Source: an uncultured Saprospiraceae bacterium (GTDB taxonomy: Bacteria > Bacteroidota > Bacteroidia > Chitinophagales > Saprospiraceae). From it: a stretch of DNA of 64,000 nt. The stretch's first letter is position 1. Each line of letters opens with the position of its first letter. A program made the translations under genes and the position numbers. The stretch covers positions 62,001 to 126,000 of the forward strand of contig CALFUK010000026.1 of NCBI GenBank assembly GCA_937929945.1, in the 5' to 3' direction. The notes below the pieces were generated by a model. It did no database searches. It worked only from the letters and a program-made list of their open reading frames with translations, and was not told the DNA's origin. Positions 9,517 through 19,973 of this stretch are shown here, piece by piece.

Positions 9517-10425
9517 TTGAATAAAGAAACGAAGCATATCATCATCGATCAAGATACAGTGAAGACCTATGGTTTTCTTGCTGATCTCAATTTACTTGTT
9601 AAGGGTAGATTGACCGCTATGGTGGTATTCACTTCTGTCATCGCTTACTTGTTGAGCTCTGGCTTTTCAGCGAGCGCTGCGTCAGTCATATTCTTAGCCA
9701 TTGGTGGTTTTTTCATCGCTGGTGCTGCCAATATTTTTAATGAAGTATTGGAGAAAGATTATGACAAACTGATGAAGCGGACCATGAATCGTCCAGTAGC
9801 AGCAGGGAGAATGAGTGTCTCTACAGGTGTGATGATAGCTGGATTTATGGCGCTGATTGGCATGACCATACTGGGTATGTTTAACCCGCTTACAGCCTTT
9901 TTTGGCACGCTTTCCTTAGTCATCTACTCATTCATATACACCCCTTTAAAACGTGTGACTCCCATAGCGGTTACCATAGGTGCTATACCAGGTGCGTTGC
10001 CGTTATTGATTGGTAGTGTGGCCTTTGATGGCTATGTGAGTGAGTTGGCCATTTGGTTGTTTGCGCTTCAGTTCTTGTGGCAGTTTACCCATTTCTGGGC
10101 GATTGGAGTGCTCTCATATGATGAATACCAGAAAGCTGGGTATACTTTTATTCCAGGTGATGGAAGGTCTCCTGCCAAGCGGATCAGATATCAAGCATTG
10201 TTAGCAGCGGCACTTCTTATACCCCTGACAGCTCTGATGGACTATACGATGAATCTTCACCTGCTATCTGCATCCTTGATGTATGTAGCAGCTGCCGGGT
10301 TTATCTTTTACGCGATAGAATTTGTAAGAGACAGAAAAGAGAATAATGCATTGAGCTTGATGTTTTCATCATTAATCTATTTGCCTGTCGTCTTGAGTAT
10401 TTTGTTAATCGATCAATTATTTTAG
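9517..10425 (+). CDS. ctaB: Protohaem IX farnesyltransferase (haem O synthase)
   Basis: UbiA-family membrane prenyltransferase that adds a farnesyl chain to haem B to give haem O, the precursor of haem A used by the neighbouring oxidase. The polyprenyl-diphosphate motif is visible as NEVLEKDYDKLMKRT followed by NRPVAAGRM (about residues 70-95), and about eight or nine helices cover the 302 residues. No in-frame ATG fits; the start is a TTG at 9517. The stop abuts the next ATG with no gap (10425/10426), indicating coupling with the subunit III gene. Also called cyoE in other organisms. Confidence 0.95.
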   Translation: MNKETKHIIIDQDTVKTYGFLADLNLLVKGRLTAMVVFTSVIAYLLSSGFSASAASVIFLAIGGFFIAGAANIFNEVLEKDYDKLMKRTMNRPVAAGRMSVSTGVMIAGFMALIGMTILGMFNPLTAFFGTLSLVIYSFIYTPLKRVTPIAVTIGAIPGALPLLIGSVAFDGYVSELAIWLFALQFLWQFTHFWAIGVLSYDEYQKAGYTFIPGDGRSPAKRIRYQALLAAALLIPLTALMDYTMNLHLLSASLMYVAAAGFIFYAIEFVRDRKENNALSLMFSSLIYLPVVLSILLIDQLF

Positions 10426-11004
10426 ATGGCTTACATGGTATTCAATACTTCTGATAACAGCAGAATCAATCCTCAAAAATTTGCGCTCTGGTCAGCCATG
10501 GCGAGTATCGTAATGATGTTTGCGGCACTATCAAGTGCTTACATTGTCAGGCAGGCTCAGGGCAACTGGCTCGAATTTCAGCTGCCGTCCATGTTTTACG
10601 TCAGCACCATCGTGATCTTACTAAGTAGCTTGACGCTTCATAACTCTTATCGCAGTTTTCTTGCGGGTAAAGAGAAGCAGTACAAGTCTCTTTTGGTGGC
10701 TACTTTTGTCTTAGGCTTAGGATTTATCGTAGCCCAATACTTAGGCTGGCAGAGGCTTTATGCTCTTGGTGTAGATTTGAAAGGAAATCCTTCGGGATCA
10801 TTTATATATGTCATCACATTTCTTCATGTGGCGCACGTCTTAGGTGGTATAGCCTGTTTGATTGTAGCCATGTTTCACGCATTTGCACTCAAATTTAATG
10901 TGACGAAGCGAAGAAAACACAGATTTGAATTAGTGGTACACTACTGGCATTTTGTAGACTTATTATGGGTCTATCTGCTGGTGTTTTTAATGATTAGTAA
11001 ATAA
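10426..11004 (+). CDS. Cytochrome c oxidase subunit III, short form
   Basis: Haem-copper oxidase subunit III family protein of 192 residues with five helices (near 20-40, 55-75, 90-108, 128-148 and 170-190). The family Glu/His patterns are visible in FLHVAHVLGGI and VVHYWHFVDLLWVYLL, the latter being the typical C-terminal signature. It starts immediately after ctaB. It is the five-helix (CyoC-like) version; a second, longer subunit III gene follows directly. Both are probably part of the same oxidase. Confidence 0.92.
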   Translation: MAYMVFNTSDNSRINPQKFALWSAMASIVMMFAALSSAYIVRQAQGNWLEFQLPSMFYVSTIVILLSSLTLHNSYRSFLAGKEKQYKSLLVATFVLGLGFIVAQYLGWQRLYALGVDLKGNPSGSFIYVITFLHVAHVLGGIACLIVAMFHAFALKFNVTKRRKHRFELVVHYWHFVDLLWVYLLVFLMISK

Positions 11005-11026
11005 CAGAGATTATATTTTAATAAAA

Positions 11027-12010
11027 ATGGCTACAGAAACTGCTACCCATCACGACACAGATCAGCATGATCACCACGATCATCATGTTGATATGACTAC
11101 CGCAGATTGGGATGGTGGTGCCCCAGTATTCAAAGCAAGCTACGGCAAGCTGATGATGTGGTACTTCCTTCTATCTGATGCATTTACATTTGCAGGATTT
11201 TTGATTGCGTATGGAGCTCTTAGGTTCAGTATGCCGTCGTGGCCTGTACCTGATTTTGTATTTAGATTATTTCCCTTCGCAGGAGATACGGTTTTACCAC
11301 TGATATTTGTGACCGTCATGACCTTCGTCTTACTATTCAGCTCCTACACTATGGTGAGGGCAGTACAAGAAGGACACCGAGAGAATCAACGAGGAGTGGC
11401 CGCATGGATGTTTCTCACCATCATCGGTGGTGCAGCGTTCCTTGGATGCCAGGCTTGGGAGTGGGCTACGCTGATCGGTAAAGAAAAGATGTCAGTGACC
11501 AAGAATCCCTTCGGTACACACGTCGAATCAGGTGCCTACTTGGATGCGAGTGGGAATCCATCTGACGAAGTCTTCGAGCCAGGGGCTTCTTACCTCATGC
11601 ATCACATTTCACATCATGCACATGGTGATGATCACGGTGGTGACCACGCAGATGATCATGGAGACGCACACGATTATGAAGTCGGCGGCATCTACAAAGA
11701 AGCTGAAGTGGATGATAGAGGTCTGATACATCGGAAGTACGTGGTGACATCGGGCGCAGATAAGGGGGTAGTGAAAATGGAGAGTTATGGGCCCAAGGCT
11801 TTTGGGGCATTGTTCTTTTTTATCACTGGATTTCACGGGTTTCACGTCTTTTCTGGGGTTGTCTTCCTCATTATCATCTTTGTGAATGTGATGAGTGGGC
11901 TGTACGTCGAACGAAAGAATGGCTATGAAATGGTCGAAAAAATAGGCTTGTATTGGCACTTTGTCGATTTGGTTTGGGTGTTTGTTTTCTTAGTATTTTA
12001 TCTATTATAA
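11027..12010 (+). CDS. Cytochrome c oxidase subunit III, long form with His-rich insert
   Basis: Second subunit III family protein, 327 residues. The core helices and the C-terminal signature YWHFVDLVWVFVFLVFYLL are clear. It differs from its 192-residue neighbour by a His/Asp-rich N-terminus (HHDTDQHDHHDHHVD, residues 7-21) and a large loop after the third or fourth helix (residues about 155-265) containing HHISHHAHGDDHGGDHADDH (about 188-207). The loop makes up most of the extra length. A tandem of short and long subunit III is common in Bacteroidota. It lies 22 bp after the short form and 13 bp before the subunit IV gene. Confidence 0.92.
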   Translation: MATETATHHDTDQHDHHDHHVDMTTADWDGGAPVFKASYGKLMMWYFLLSDAFTFAGFLIAYGALRFSMPSWPVPDFVFRLFPFAGDTVLPLIFVTVMTFVLLFSSYTMVRAVQEGHRENQRGVAAWMFLTIIGGAAFLGCQAWEWATLIGKEKMSVTKNPFGTHVESGAYLDASGNPSDEVFEPGASYLMHHISHHAHGDDHGGDHADDHGDAHDYEVGGIYKEAEVDDRGLIHRKYVVTSGADKGVVKMESYGPKAFGALFFFITGFHGFHVFSGVVFLIIIFVNVMSGLYVERKNGYEMVEKIGLYWHFVDLVWVFVFLVFYLL

Positions 12011-12023
12011 TTCAGAATTTATT

Positions 12024-12446
12024 ATGGCACACGATTACGAAAAAAGTAAAAGTATAGCGCTCAAGACCATCTTACTGCTGGCCTTCATAACTGTGATAGA
12101 GGTTATCATAGCTTTAGCTGGTAAGGGATATATCATCAAGGGGTTTCATGCACCAGTTATGTTGATGGGTTTACTGATGATTGCGCTCAGTCTATACAAG
12201 GCAGTTAAGATTATATTCGAGTTCATGCACATGAGTTATGAGGTGCCGGCTTTTGCTAAGTCCGTCCTTCTGCCCATGGGGCTCTTAGTCTGGGCAGTGA
12301 TAGCCTTCATGCAGGAAGGTAGCAGTTGGAAGAAGCGAAGAGAATTCGTCGATGACAAAAACAAGGGCATAGAGCAAATTAAAAAGGATGATTCAGAACA
12401 AACAGGATCATTGATCAAAGAATTAGATGAAAGTGATTTTCATTAG
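12024..12446 (+). CDS. Prokaryotic cytochrome c oxidase subunit IV
   Basis: Small membrane subunit of the oxidase, 140 residues, with three helices (about 14-32, 42-62 and 75-95) and a charged C-terminal tail rich in Lys, Asp and Glu. Matches the prokaryotic COX4 (CoxD/CyoD-like) family by length and by the AFITVIEVIIAL and FMHMSYEVP segments. It is the last gene of the respiratory operon: a strong intrinsic terminator begins 25 bp after the stop. Confidence 0.85.
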   Translation: MAHDYEKSKSIALKTILLLAFITVIEVIIALAGKGYIIKGFHAPVMLMGLLMIALSLYKAVKIIFEFMHMSYEVPAFAKSVLLPMGLLVWAVIAFMQEGSSWKKRREFVDDKNKGIEQIKKDDSEQTGSLIKELDESDFH

Positions 12447-12470
12447 TCTATCACTTAGAAGTATTATAAA

Positions 12471-12502
12471 AGCGGGATATGGTTCATATTCCGCTTTTTT
12501 TA
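12471..12502 (+). terminator. Rho-independent terminator of the act-cox operon
   Basis: Stem AGCGGGATAT (12471-12480), loop GGTTC, stem ATATTCCGCT (12486-12495), with one G-T pair, followed by seven T residues. Placed directly after the oxidase subunit IV gene. Confidence 0.9.
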
Positions 12503-12533
12503 AACCTGTCAGTATAGAATCTGTTATATCATC

Positions 12534-13067
12534 ATGAGGTATTTAGTCGCAGCAGTGGTCGTCGTTATGATATTCGTCCTGCCAGCAGGATCATGGTACT
12601 ATCTATCATCTGGATATAATTATAGAGTCGAACTACAGGAAGAGGTCAAAGTAAAAGAGCCTCTCCAAGATCTATTTTATGGCCTGTCAGAAGATGAATT
12701 TGCTAAGATCAAATCGGCGTGCAATGGACGATTCACAGTCCTACATGTAGCAGGCCATCCATCAAATAGTGAGCAAGAACTATTAGATAGACTGGAAGAT
12801 AAGTATGGTGGGCGCGAGGGCTTTCAGATAAAAGTTCTCGATGAATTGGCTGATGTCCCCAATGCAGTAAAATCAAACTTAAAGAAATATCCGAAAGCGA
12901 GAATACTACTGCTGGACGATGAAGTGAACCTAAGGAACGCTTACACATACAGCACGGAAGATATTAAAAAACTGATAGAGCACTCGGCAGCGATTCTGCC
13001 CATACCGAAGAAGCAAAAAGTATATTTAAAACGAGACTTGGAAAAAGCTGATGGATCAGACGGATAG
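12534..13067 (+). CDS. Membrane-anchored thioredoxin-like protein, Sco-like without CxxxC
   Basis: A 177-residue protein with an N-terminal anchor helix (residues 3-25) and a soluble domain that reads like a thioredoxin/Sco fold: beta strand FTVLHVAGHPS (about 68-78), a helix, and a second strand ARILLLDDEVNLRNAYT (about 122-138). It has one cysteine (SACNGRF) and lacks the CxxxC and distal His of Sco copper chaperones. It starts after the operon terminator and overlaps the DUF420 gene by 17 bp. The position where Bacteroidota often carry a Sco gene suggests a role in oxidase assembly; this is inference from context, and the fold call is tentative. Confidence 0.6.
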   Translation: MRYLVAAVVVVMIFVLPAGSWYYLSSGYNYRVELQEEVKVKEPLQDLFYGLSEDEFAKIKSACNGRFTVLHVAGHPSNSEQELLDRLEDKYGGREGFQIKVLDELADVPNAVKSNLKKYPKARILLLDDEVNLRNAYTYSTEDIKKLIEHSAAILPIPKKQKVYLKRDLEKADGSDG

Positions 13068-13587
13068 TAGATTAAAGAAAATGGACTGGGTGGCTTACGC
13101 TCTATCAGTGGTCGTCATCCTGCTGGTGGTCTTAATGAGACAGCCTGATAAGTTTAATTTTGGGGTTGACTTCAGTTGGCTTCCTGCTTTCTATTCTTCC
13201 TTGAATGCATTAGTAGCCGTCTTCCTCATGTTTGGATTGTACTTTATCAAGCGTAAGGAGATTGCTAAGCACAAGGCGATGATGATCTCGGCCATGGTTC
13301 TATCTACTCTATTTCTCTTGTGCTATGTGCTTTATCACGCGACTACCCCAGAGACTAAATACTGCGGAGAAGGCAGCATCAGGTATTTCTATTTTATCTT
13401 ATTGATTAGTCACATTATCTTAGCGGGTGTCATATTGCCCTTTATTTTGCTGACCTTCAATCGAGGTATTTTGATGCAGATAGCCCGACATAAGAAATTC
13501 GCCCGTTGGGTATTCCCTTTGTGGTTTTACGTAGCGATCACAGGCCCTGTTGTTTATTTGATGTTACGTCCTTGTTATAATCACTGA
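13051..13587 (+). CDS. DUF420 membrane protein (oxidase assembly type)
   Basis: A 178-residue membrane protein with five helices (about 13-29, 43-65, 78-95, 112-135 and 152-172) and conserved histidines in HKAMMISAM, LYHATTP and SHIILAGVILP, typical of DUF420. The family includes CtaM, needed for haem-copper oxidase activity in Firmicutes, and the gene sits just behind the oxidase operon. It overlaps the preceding gene by 17 bp and is followed after 4 bp by the CPMC protein gene. Assembly function is inferred from family and neighbourhood. Confidence 0.85.
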   Translation: MDQTDSRLKKMDWVAYALSVVVILLVVLMRQPDKFNFGVDFSWLPAFYSSLNALVAVFLMFGLYFIKRKEIAKHKAMMISAMVLSTLFLLCYVLYHATTPETKYCGEGSIRYFYFILLISHIILAGVILPFILLTFNRGILMQIARHKKFARWVFPLWFYVAITGPVVYLMLRPCYNH

Positions 13588-13591
13588 TACT

Positions 13592-13870
13592 ATGACTTTA
13601 AAAAAATACGCCTCATTCATTATCGTAAGTATTCTTAGCCTTAGCGGTGCAGTAGCTCAGTGCCCCATGTGCAAGATGGCTGCTGAATCTAATCTGGATC
13701 ATGGTGGTACGGCTGGATTAGGGCTCAACATGGGCATTCTCTTCATGCTGGCTATGCCTTACCTGATCGTAGCCACCTTAGCCTTTGTCTGGTATAAGAA
13801 TCGAAAGGGTGAGGGCGATGTATTACTTGATGAAGCCAATGAGATTTTACTCACAGAAGGCCAGGGATAG
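13592..13870 (+). CDS. Small CPMC membrane protein
   Basis: A 92-residue protein with a signal peptide (residues 1-22, ending AVAQ), then a CPMC motif at residues 24-27 exposed outside the membrane, one transmembrane helix (about 45-66) and a short acidic tail. Such CPMC proteins occur next to DUF420 and oxidase genes in Bacteroidota. The motif could bind copper or act as a thiol pair; no enzyme domain is recognisable. It is the last gene of a three-gene unit after the oxidase operon. Confidence 0.7.
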   Translation: MTLKKYASFIIVSILSLSGAVAQCPMCKMAAESNLDHGGTAGLGLNMGILFMLAMPYLIVATLAFVWYKNRKGEGDVLLDEANEILLTEGQG

Positions 13871-13878
13871 AACAGAAT

Positions 13879-13897
13879 TTATGGACTCACTCCATAA
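13879..13897. terminator. Short perfect hairpin between convergent genes
   Basis: TTATGGA (13879-13885), loop CTCAC, TCCATAA (13891-13897), between the stop codons of the CPMC gene and the convergent isomerase-like gene. The T-tract is poor on both strands, so termination activity is uncertain. Confidence 0.4.
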
Positions 13898-13904
13898 CCG
13901 TCAA

Positions 13905-14819
13905 TTATGAAACATACTGCCGAAGATATAGGTAACTCTGCCGCAGAGATGCGATGCGCCGTTCTGTAGAGACTTCAAAGGCTCGATCCTCTACTTCCAC
14001 ACATACAGCTCCAGTATATCCTGTACTACTCAATGTAGAAAAGAATTGACCCCAGTCCACATCACCCATACCAGGTAGCTTAGGTGTATACCACTCTGCT
14101 GGAGCGGCCATGATGCCTCGTTCGTCCAAATCATGCTTGTCTATACGGACGTCCTTAGCATGGATATGAAATAGCTTATGGGCGAAGTCTCTCATCGGCT
14201 TCAAGTAGTCCATGTGCTGCCAGATCATATGTGATGGATCATAGTTCAATCCGAAATGATCGCTGTCAATACTCTCATACATCCTCCGCCAAATGAGCGG
14301 GGTCGTGGCCAGATTTTTACCACCAGGCCATTCATCTGATCCAAAAATCATAGGACAGTTTTCGATGCCTAATTTTATATTTCTTTCTTCTGCATAGCTG
14401 ATAATATCCCGCCAGACAGCCTCGAATCTCGGCCAGTTATCATCGACTGATTTTTGGTGATCTCTACCGACGAATGTATTGACGACTTCGACATCTAAGA
14501 GGACGGCTGCATCTATGATTTTTTTGATGTGGTCGATATACATGTTGGACGCTTCGACATCATCGACGAGTGGATTAGGGTAATAGCCCAGTCCGCTGAT
14601 GGAGACGTCATACTGCTGTAATAGTCCTTTGATATGGCTGATCCCTGTGTCAGACAGCGCAGTAGCATCGATATGAGTGACACCCGCATAGCGTCTCTCG
14701 GCCTTGCCAGGAGGCCAGCACATCAGTTCTACGCAGTCATAGCCTATGTCTGAGGCGATGGATAAGACTTCTTCTAAACTATGATCAGGGAGGATGGCAG
14801 ATACAAATCCGAGTTGCAT
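13905..14819 (-). CDS. Sugar phosphate isomerase/epimerase family protein (TIM barrel)
   Basis: A 304-residue xylose isomerase-like TIM barrel enzyme of the AP endonuclease 2 superfamily. Metal-site residues expected for the fold are visible: Glu in KLGIENCP (about 153), Asp/His in NYDPSHMIW (about 195), His in HIHAKD (about 218) and the C-terminal Glu in VCVEVED (about 268). The substrate cannot be read from sequence; relatives act on ketoses, inosose or hydroxypyruvate. It stands alone on the minus strand, convergent with the oxidase assembly genes. Confidence 0.85.
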   Translation of the reverse strand: MQLGFVSAILPDHSLEEVLSIASDIGYDCVELMCWPPGKAERRYAGVTHIDATALSDTGISHIKGLLQQYDVSISGLGYYPNPLVDDVEASNMYIDHIKKIIDAAVLLDVEVVNTFVGRDHQKSVDDNWPRFEAVWRDIISYAEERNIKLGIENCPMIFGSDEWPGGKNLATTPLIWRRMYESIDSDHFGLNYDPSHMIWQHMDYLKPMRDFAHKLFHIHAKDVRIDKHDLDERGIMAAPAEWYTPKLPGMGDVDWGQFFSTLSSTGYTGAVCVEVEDRAFEVSTERRIASLRQSYLYLRQYVS

Positions 14820-14985
14820 ATGAGATGATTACTGACAGTTAATAATACTACACGAAGTGCCTACGGTTCTTTCATTTAAGGCAAGCTATTCCAAGATAGT
14901 CCGTAATGTAAGATTGATAGACATTCCTTTCAAATATAGAATAATTGAAAGTCTATAATAGTGATATTCAAATTATAATCAGTAT

Positions 14986-15028
14986 CGAAAAAACTAAGCC
15001 CTTATCAATTAGATTTGATAAGAGCTTA
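14986..15028 (-). terminator. Rho-independent terminator of the outer-membrane barrel gene
   Basis: Read on the minus strand: stem CTAAGCTCTTATCAA, loop, stem TTGATAAGGGCTTAG with one mismatch, then six T residues (plus-strand arms 14994-15008 and 15014-15028, A-run 14988-14993). It lies about 45 bp beyond the stop of the 15074 gene. Confidence 0.88.
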
Positions 15029-15073
15029 GCCAGTTTGGAACAACATTTTCAGACGATATTAATTTTTAATGTG

Positions 15074-15754
15074 CTATATCTTTTTGCTGATCCCCACTCC
15101 CATATGAATCGTATTTGATTTTACAGATAGGTCGACCAATTGATTCTGAACGATGTCATTCAGGGAGCCCGTATAGCGTAGATTAGCATGTAGATCGATT
15201 TGGTCGCTCAGTGCATAATTCATTCCCACACCTAAATTTGCGCCGATCAGCCATCTTCGATACGCTTGATCTCTGAAATCAATATTGACCTGTGGTAAGT
15301 TCAGATCAACAAGTAAACTGGCCTGTGGCGTAATCTTGCCATTGATGCCTCTGGACACTGATGGCCCCGCTTCTGCGTAATAACTTAGCCGCTGAAGTCC
15401 AAAGCTATATTTGATAAGCAGCGGTACCTCGAGATAGTTCAAGCGCGTAGAGGCTCTTACTCCGATTGGTACATCAATGCCCAATACATTTGTCGTTGTG
15501 GATTCTTCTACTCTAAATCCATTTTGAGTATAGTTCAGTTCAGATAGAATCGACCATCTTTTTGAGAATGCATACTCGCCGTGAATGCCAAGCCGTGGGC
15601 TATTGAAGTATTTAATTTCATCATTGATATCAAGTCCGACACCAGACAGATGAAGTGTGTTAAAATCTACCCCTGTATGAAGACCTGCTTTAAATTGGGC
15701 ATGAACCGAGCAAGCCAGAAGTAGTCCGATGGTGATTTGAAGTATTCTGTTCAT
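15074..15754 (-). CDS. Outer-membrane beta-barrel protein (PorT-like)
   Basis: A 226-residue secreted protein with a signal peptide (residues 1-19, ending SVHA), followed by alternating-hydrophobic strands typical of the eight-stranded OMP_b-brl_2/PorT family (for example YSFGLQRLSYYAEAGPSVSRG and GMNYALSDQIDLHANLRYTG). The C-terminus MGVGISKKI is a typical final strand. No function beyond an outer-membrane barrel can be read. It is monocistronic with its own terminator. Confidence 0.8.
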   Translation of the reverse strand: MNRILQITIGLLLACSVHAQFKAGLHTGVDFNTLHLSGVGLDINDEIKYFNSPRLGIHGEYAFSKRWSILSELNYTQNGFRVEESTTTNVLGIDVPIGVRASTRLNYLEVPLLIKYSFGLQRLSYYAEAGPSVSRGINGKITPQASLLVDLNLPQVNIDFRDQAYRRWLIGANLGVGMNYALSDQIDLHANLRYTGSLNDIVQNQLVDLSVKSNTIHMGVGISKKI

Positions 15755-15992
15755 ATCTATGGTTTTACTATTTCAAGATTTCTACTCAGAGTCCATCTGA
15801 AAATAATCAAGTCTAATATCTACTTAGTCATCTCGATTATCTCAACTTATAGAACCTTTAATATGAGTATTACTTAAGAGTCGATGATCAGTACCTGAAA
15901 GTGTATTACTGAAATGTTAATGCGGGATATGAAGCTTAGGTTTATTTGTGGATACATCAGTTCTGCATCACAATTAAATCAAGAAGAAAGGA

Positions 15993-16391
15993 TCAGCTAT
16001 GTTCTCGCTTAGATTTGATAACGCCTGCAATAAAGAGCGCCCATCCAATAATGAAAAACAAGCCTCCAATCGGTGTAATCGGCCCAACATACTGAATGGC
16101 AGGCCCCATCATGTCTTTAAATGCTAAGACATAGAGCGAACCTGAAAAGCACAGGATACCGATGAAAAAAGAATATATGGCAAAGCTAAAAAGGCGAGAC
16201 TTTAGATCTTTGGAGATCAGCTCAACCAATATGATGCCCAGTCCGTGGTAAAACTGATACTTGACTCCTGTGTCGAATATTTCAGCTGCTCTGGGTCCCA
16301 GCTGATTCTCTATCAGATGTGCACCAAAAGCTCCGGTGATGACTGCTAATAATAGTAGAATACCTCCAATAGTAAGGTGAAATTTATTCAT
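15993..16391 (-). CDS. DUF423 family membrane protein
   Basis: A 132-residue protein with four transmembrane helices and the family signature GAFGAHL near residue 22, followed by FDTGVKYQFYHGLGI. Length and pattern match DUF423 (E. coli YgdD). Its function is unknown. A TATCTTTG promoter element lies 15 bp upstream of the start, giving a very short leader. It is divergent from the crotonase gene. Confidence 0.9.
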   Translation of the reverse strand: MNKFHLTIGGILLLLAVITGAFGAHLIENQLGPRAAEIFDTGVKYQFYHGLGIILVELISKDLKSRLFSFAIYSFFIGILCFSGSLYVLAFKDMMGPAIQYVGPITPIGGLFFIIGWALFIAGVIKSKREHS

Positions 16392-16405
16392 GATGTGATT
16401 TGCAT

Positions 16406-16413
16406 CAAAGATA
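16406..16413 (-). promoter_or_regulatory. Bacteroidota -7 promoter element for DUF423 gene
   Basis: TATCTTTG on the minus strand, matching TAnnTTTG. The expected start of transcription is about 8 nt before the ATG at 16391. No clear -33 TTG is seen. Confidence 0.5.
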
Positions 16414-16588
16414 TAACACGATCGCTCTGTTTCCTATTGTGTGCTCATCATGGCTTATAATGATTGCGATGCTGCTTATTGTTGAACGTCATTCTATCAG
16501 ACAGCAAAGATAGCTTATTGTCAAATATCAATTTTATACCTGGCAATTCTTCCTATATTACCTTGATAAACATCCGTAATCATTCGCT

Positions 16589-17401
16589 ATGAATTTGACA
16601 GCATTCACATTAGAAATCAAGGATCACATTGCCCACATTGTCATCAATCGTCCAGAAAAACGTAATTCATTGCACAAAGAAGCTTGGGATGAGATGAGGT
16701 CTGTCTTTGAGCATTGCAGCCATAATCCAGAGGTGAGAGTGGTGGTGCTGAGTGGGGAGGGCAAGATGTTCTGCGCCGGAATAGATGTGAGCCTGCTGAT
16801 GAATATGACGCAATATGAATCTAAGTGTGAATCTAGAAAAAGAGAAGAATTTAGACATCACTTACTGAAACTGCAGGATGATGTATCATCGCTGGAGAAG
16901 TGTCAAAAGCCTGTCATTGTAGCCGTACATAATGCTTGCATCGGTGGCGCCGTAGACATCATCTCTGCCGCAGACATGCGATTCTGTACGTCTGATGCTT
17001 ATTTTGTGATCAAAGAAGTGGACATGGGTTTGGTAGCTGATATTGGGACCCTGCAGCGTTTACCCAAGTTGATCTCCCAGGGGCTGGTGTCAGAGTTAGC
17101 ATATACAGGTCGCCACATGCATGCCGAAGAGGCCCAGCAGAGTGGCTTAGTCAATAAGGTCTATGAAGACAAAGCTGAAATGATGACGGGTGTAATGGAA
17201 ACAGCCAAGATGATTGCCGCTAAGTCACCTGTCGTCATCAGAGGGACGAAGGAAATGATCAAATACACCAGAGATCACTCTGTGGATGAGTCCTTGCAGA
17301 TGATGTCCGTATGGAATGCGGCATACATCATGTCTGATGACATCAAAGAAGCGATGACAGCTTTCATGGAAAAACGAGCACCCGTATATCAGGAAGGTTA
17401 G
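16589..17401 (+). CDS. Crotonase family protein, dienoyl-CoA isomerase-like
   Basis: A 270-residue enoyl-CoA hydratase/isomerase superfamily enzyme. The oxyanion-hole loops are MFCAGIDVS (about residue 63) and IGGAVDII (about 113). The acidic residues of the delta3,5-delta2,4-dienoyl-CoA isomerase (ECH1) active site appear to be kept: Asp in GGAVDIISAADMR, and Glu and Asp in KEVDMGLVADIGTLQRLP. This supports a role in beta-oxidation of unsaturated fatty acids by moving double bonds. It stands alone between divergent and distant neighbours. A plain enoyl-CoA hydratase is the alternative. Confidence 0.85.
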   Translation: MNLTAFTLEIKDHIAHIVINRPEKRNSLHKEAWDEMRSVFEHCSHNPEVRVVVLSGEGKMFCAGIDVSLLMNMTQYESKCESRKREEFRHHLLKLQDDVSSLEKCQKPVIVAVHNACIGGAVDIISAADMRFCTSDAYFVIKEVDMGLVADIGTLQRLPKLISQGLVSELAYTGRHMHAEEAQQSGLVNKVYEDKAEMMTGVMETAKMIAAKSPVVIRGTKEMIKYTRDHSVDESLQMMSVWNAAYIMSDDIKEAMTAFMEKRAPVYQEG

Positions 17402-17622
17402 ACCTCCCTTTTCGTGATGTACTCGTATACACACTGTACGATTCGGACCGGCATGATCAGAGAAATAAGGATGATATGTGACTTATGTATTTTCATTGTC
17501 AGAAGTTTAGTGAGGTGAAATGATCTGACACTTATTTCCTCTTTGCCATGCAATTCCCAAGCCAAAAAGCATCCCTCATTTTCTTTTTCTTCGAGTATGT
17601 CGTATCGCTACAAAGCTTTTTC

Positions 17623-17630
17623 TATCTTTG
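17623..17630 (+). promoter_or_regulatory. -7 promoter element upstream of pyrG
   Basis: TATCTTTG, matching TAnnTTTG, 59 bp before the pyrG ATG. No clear TTG at -33. Confidence 0.45.
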
Positions 17631-17671
17631 TTTTCCGTAATGAAGCTTTAGCCTTCACTTACTCTTTTTAA

Positions 17672-19856
<2,185 letters not shown>

Positions 19857-19973
19857 TAAAGACCCTATACCATTCTTCCTAAAATCTTTCGTTATTGAAC
19901 TAATATTAGTCACGAATTAGTTAGTGAAGGGATGCTTGATTATACCACCAGTGCTCAGTTTAGTTATTAATTA

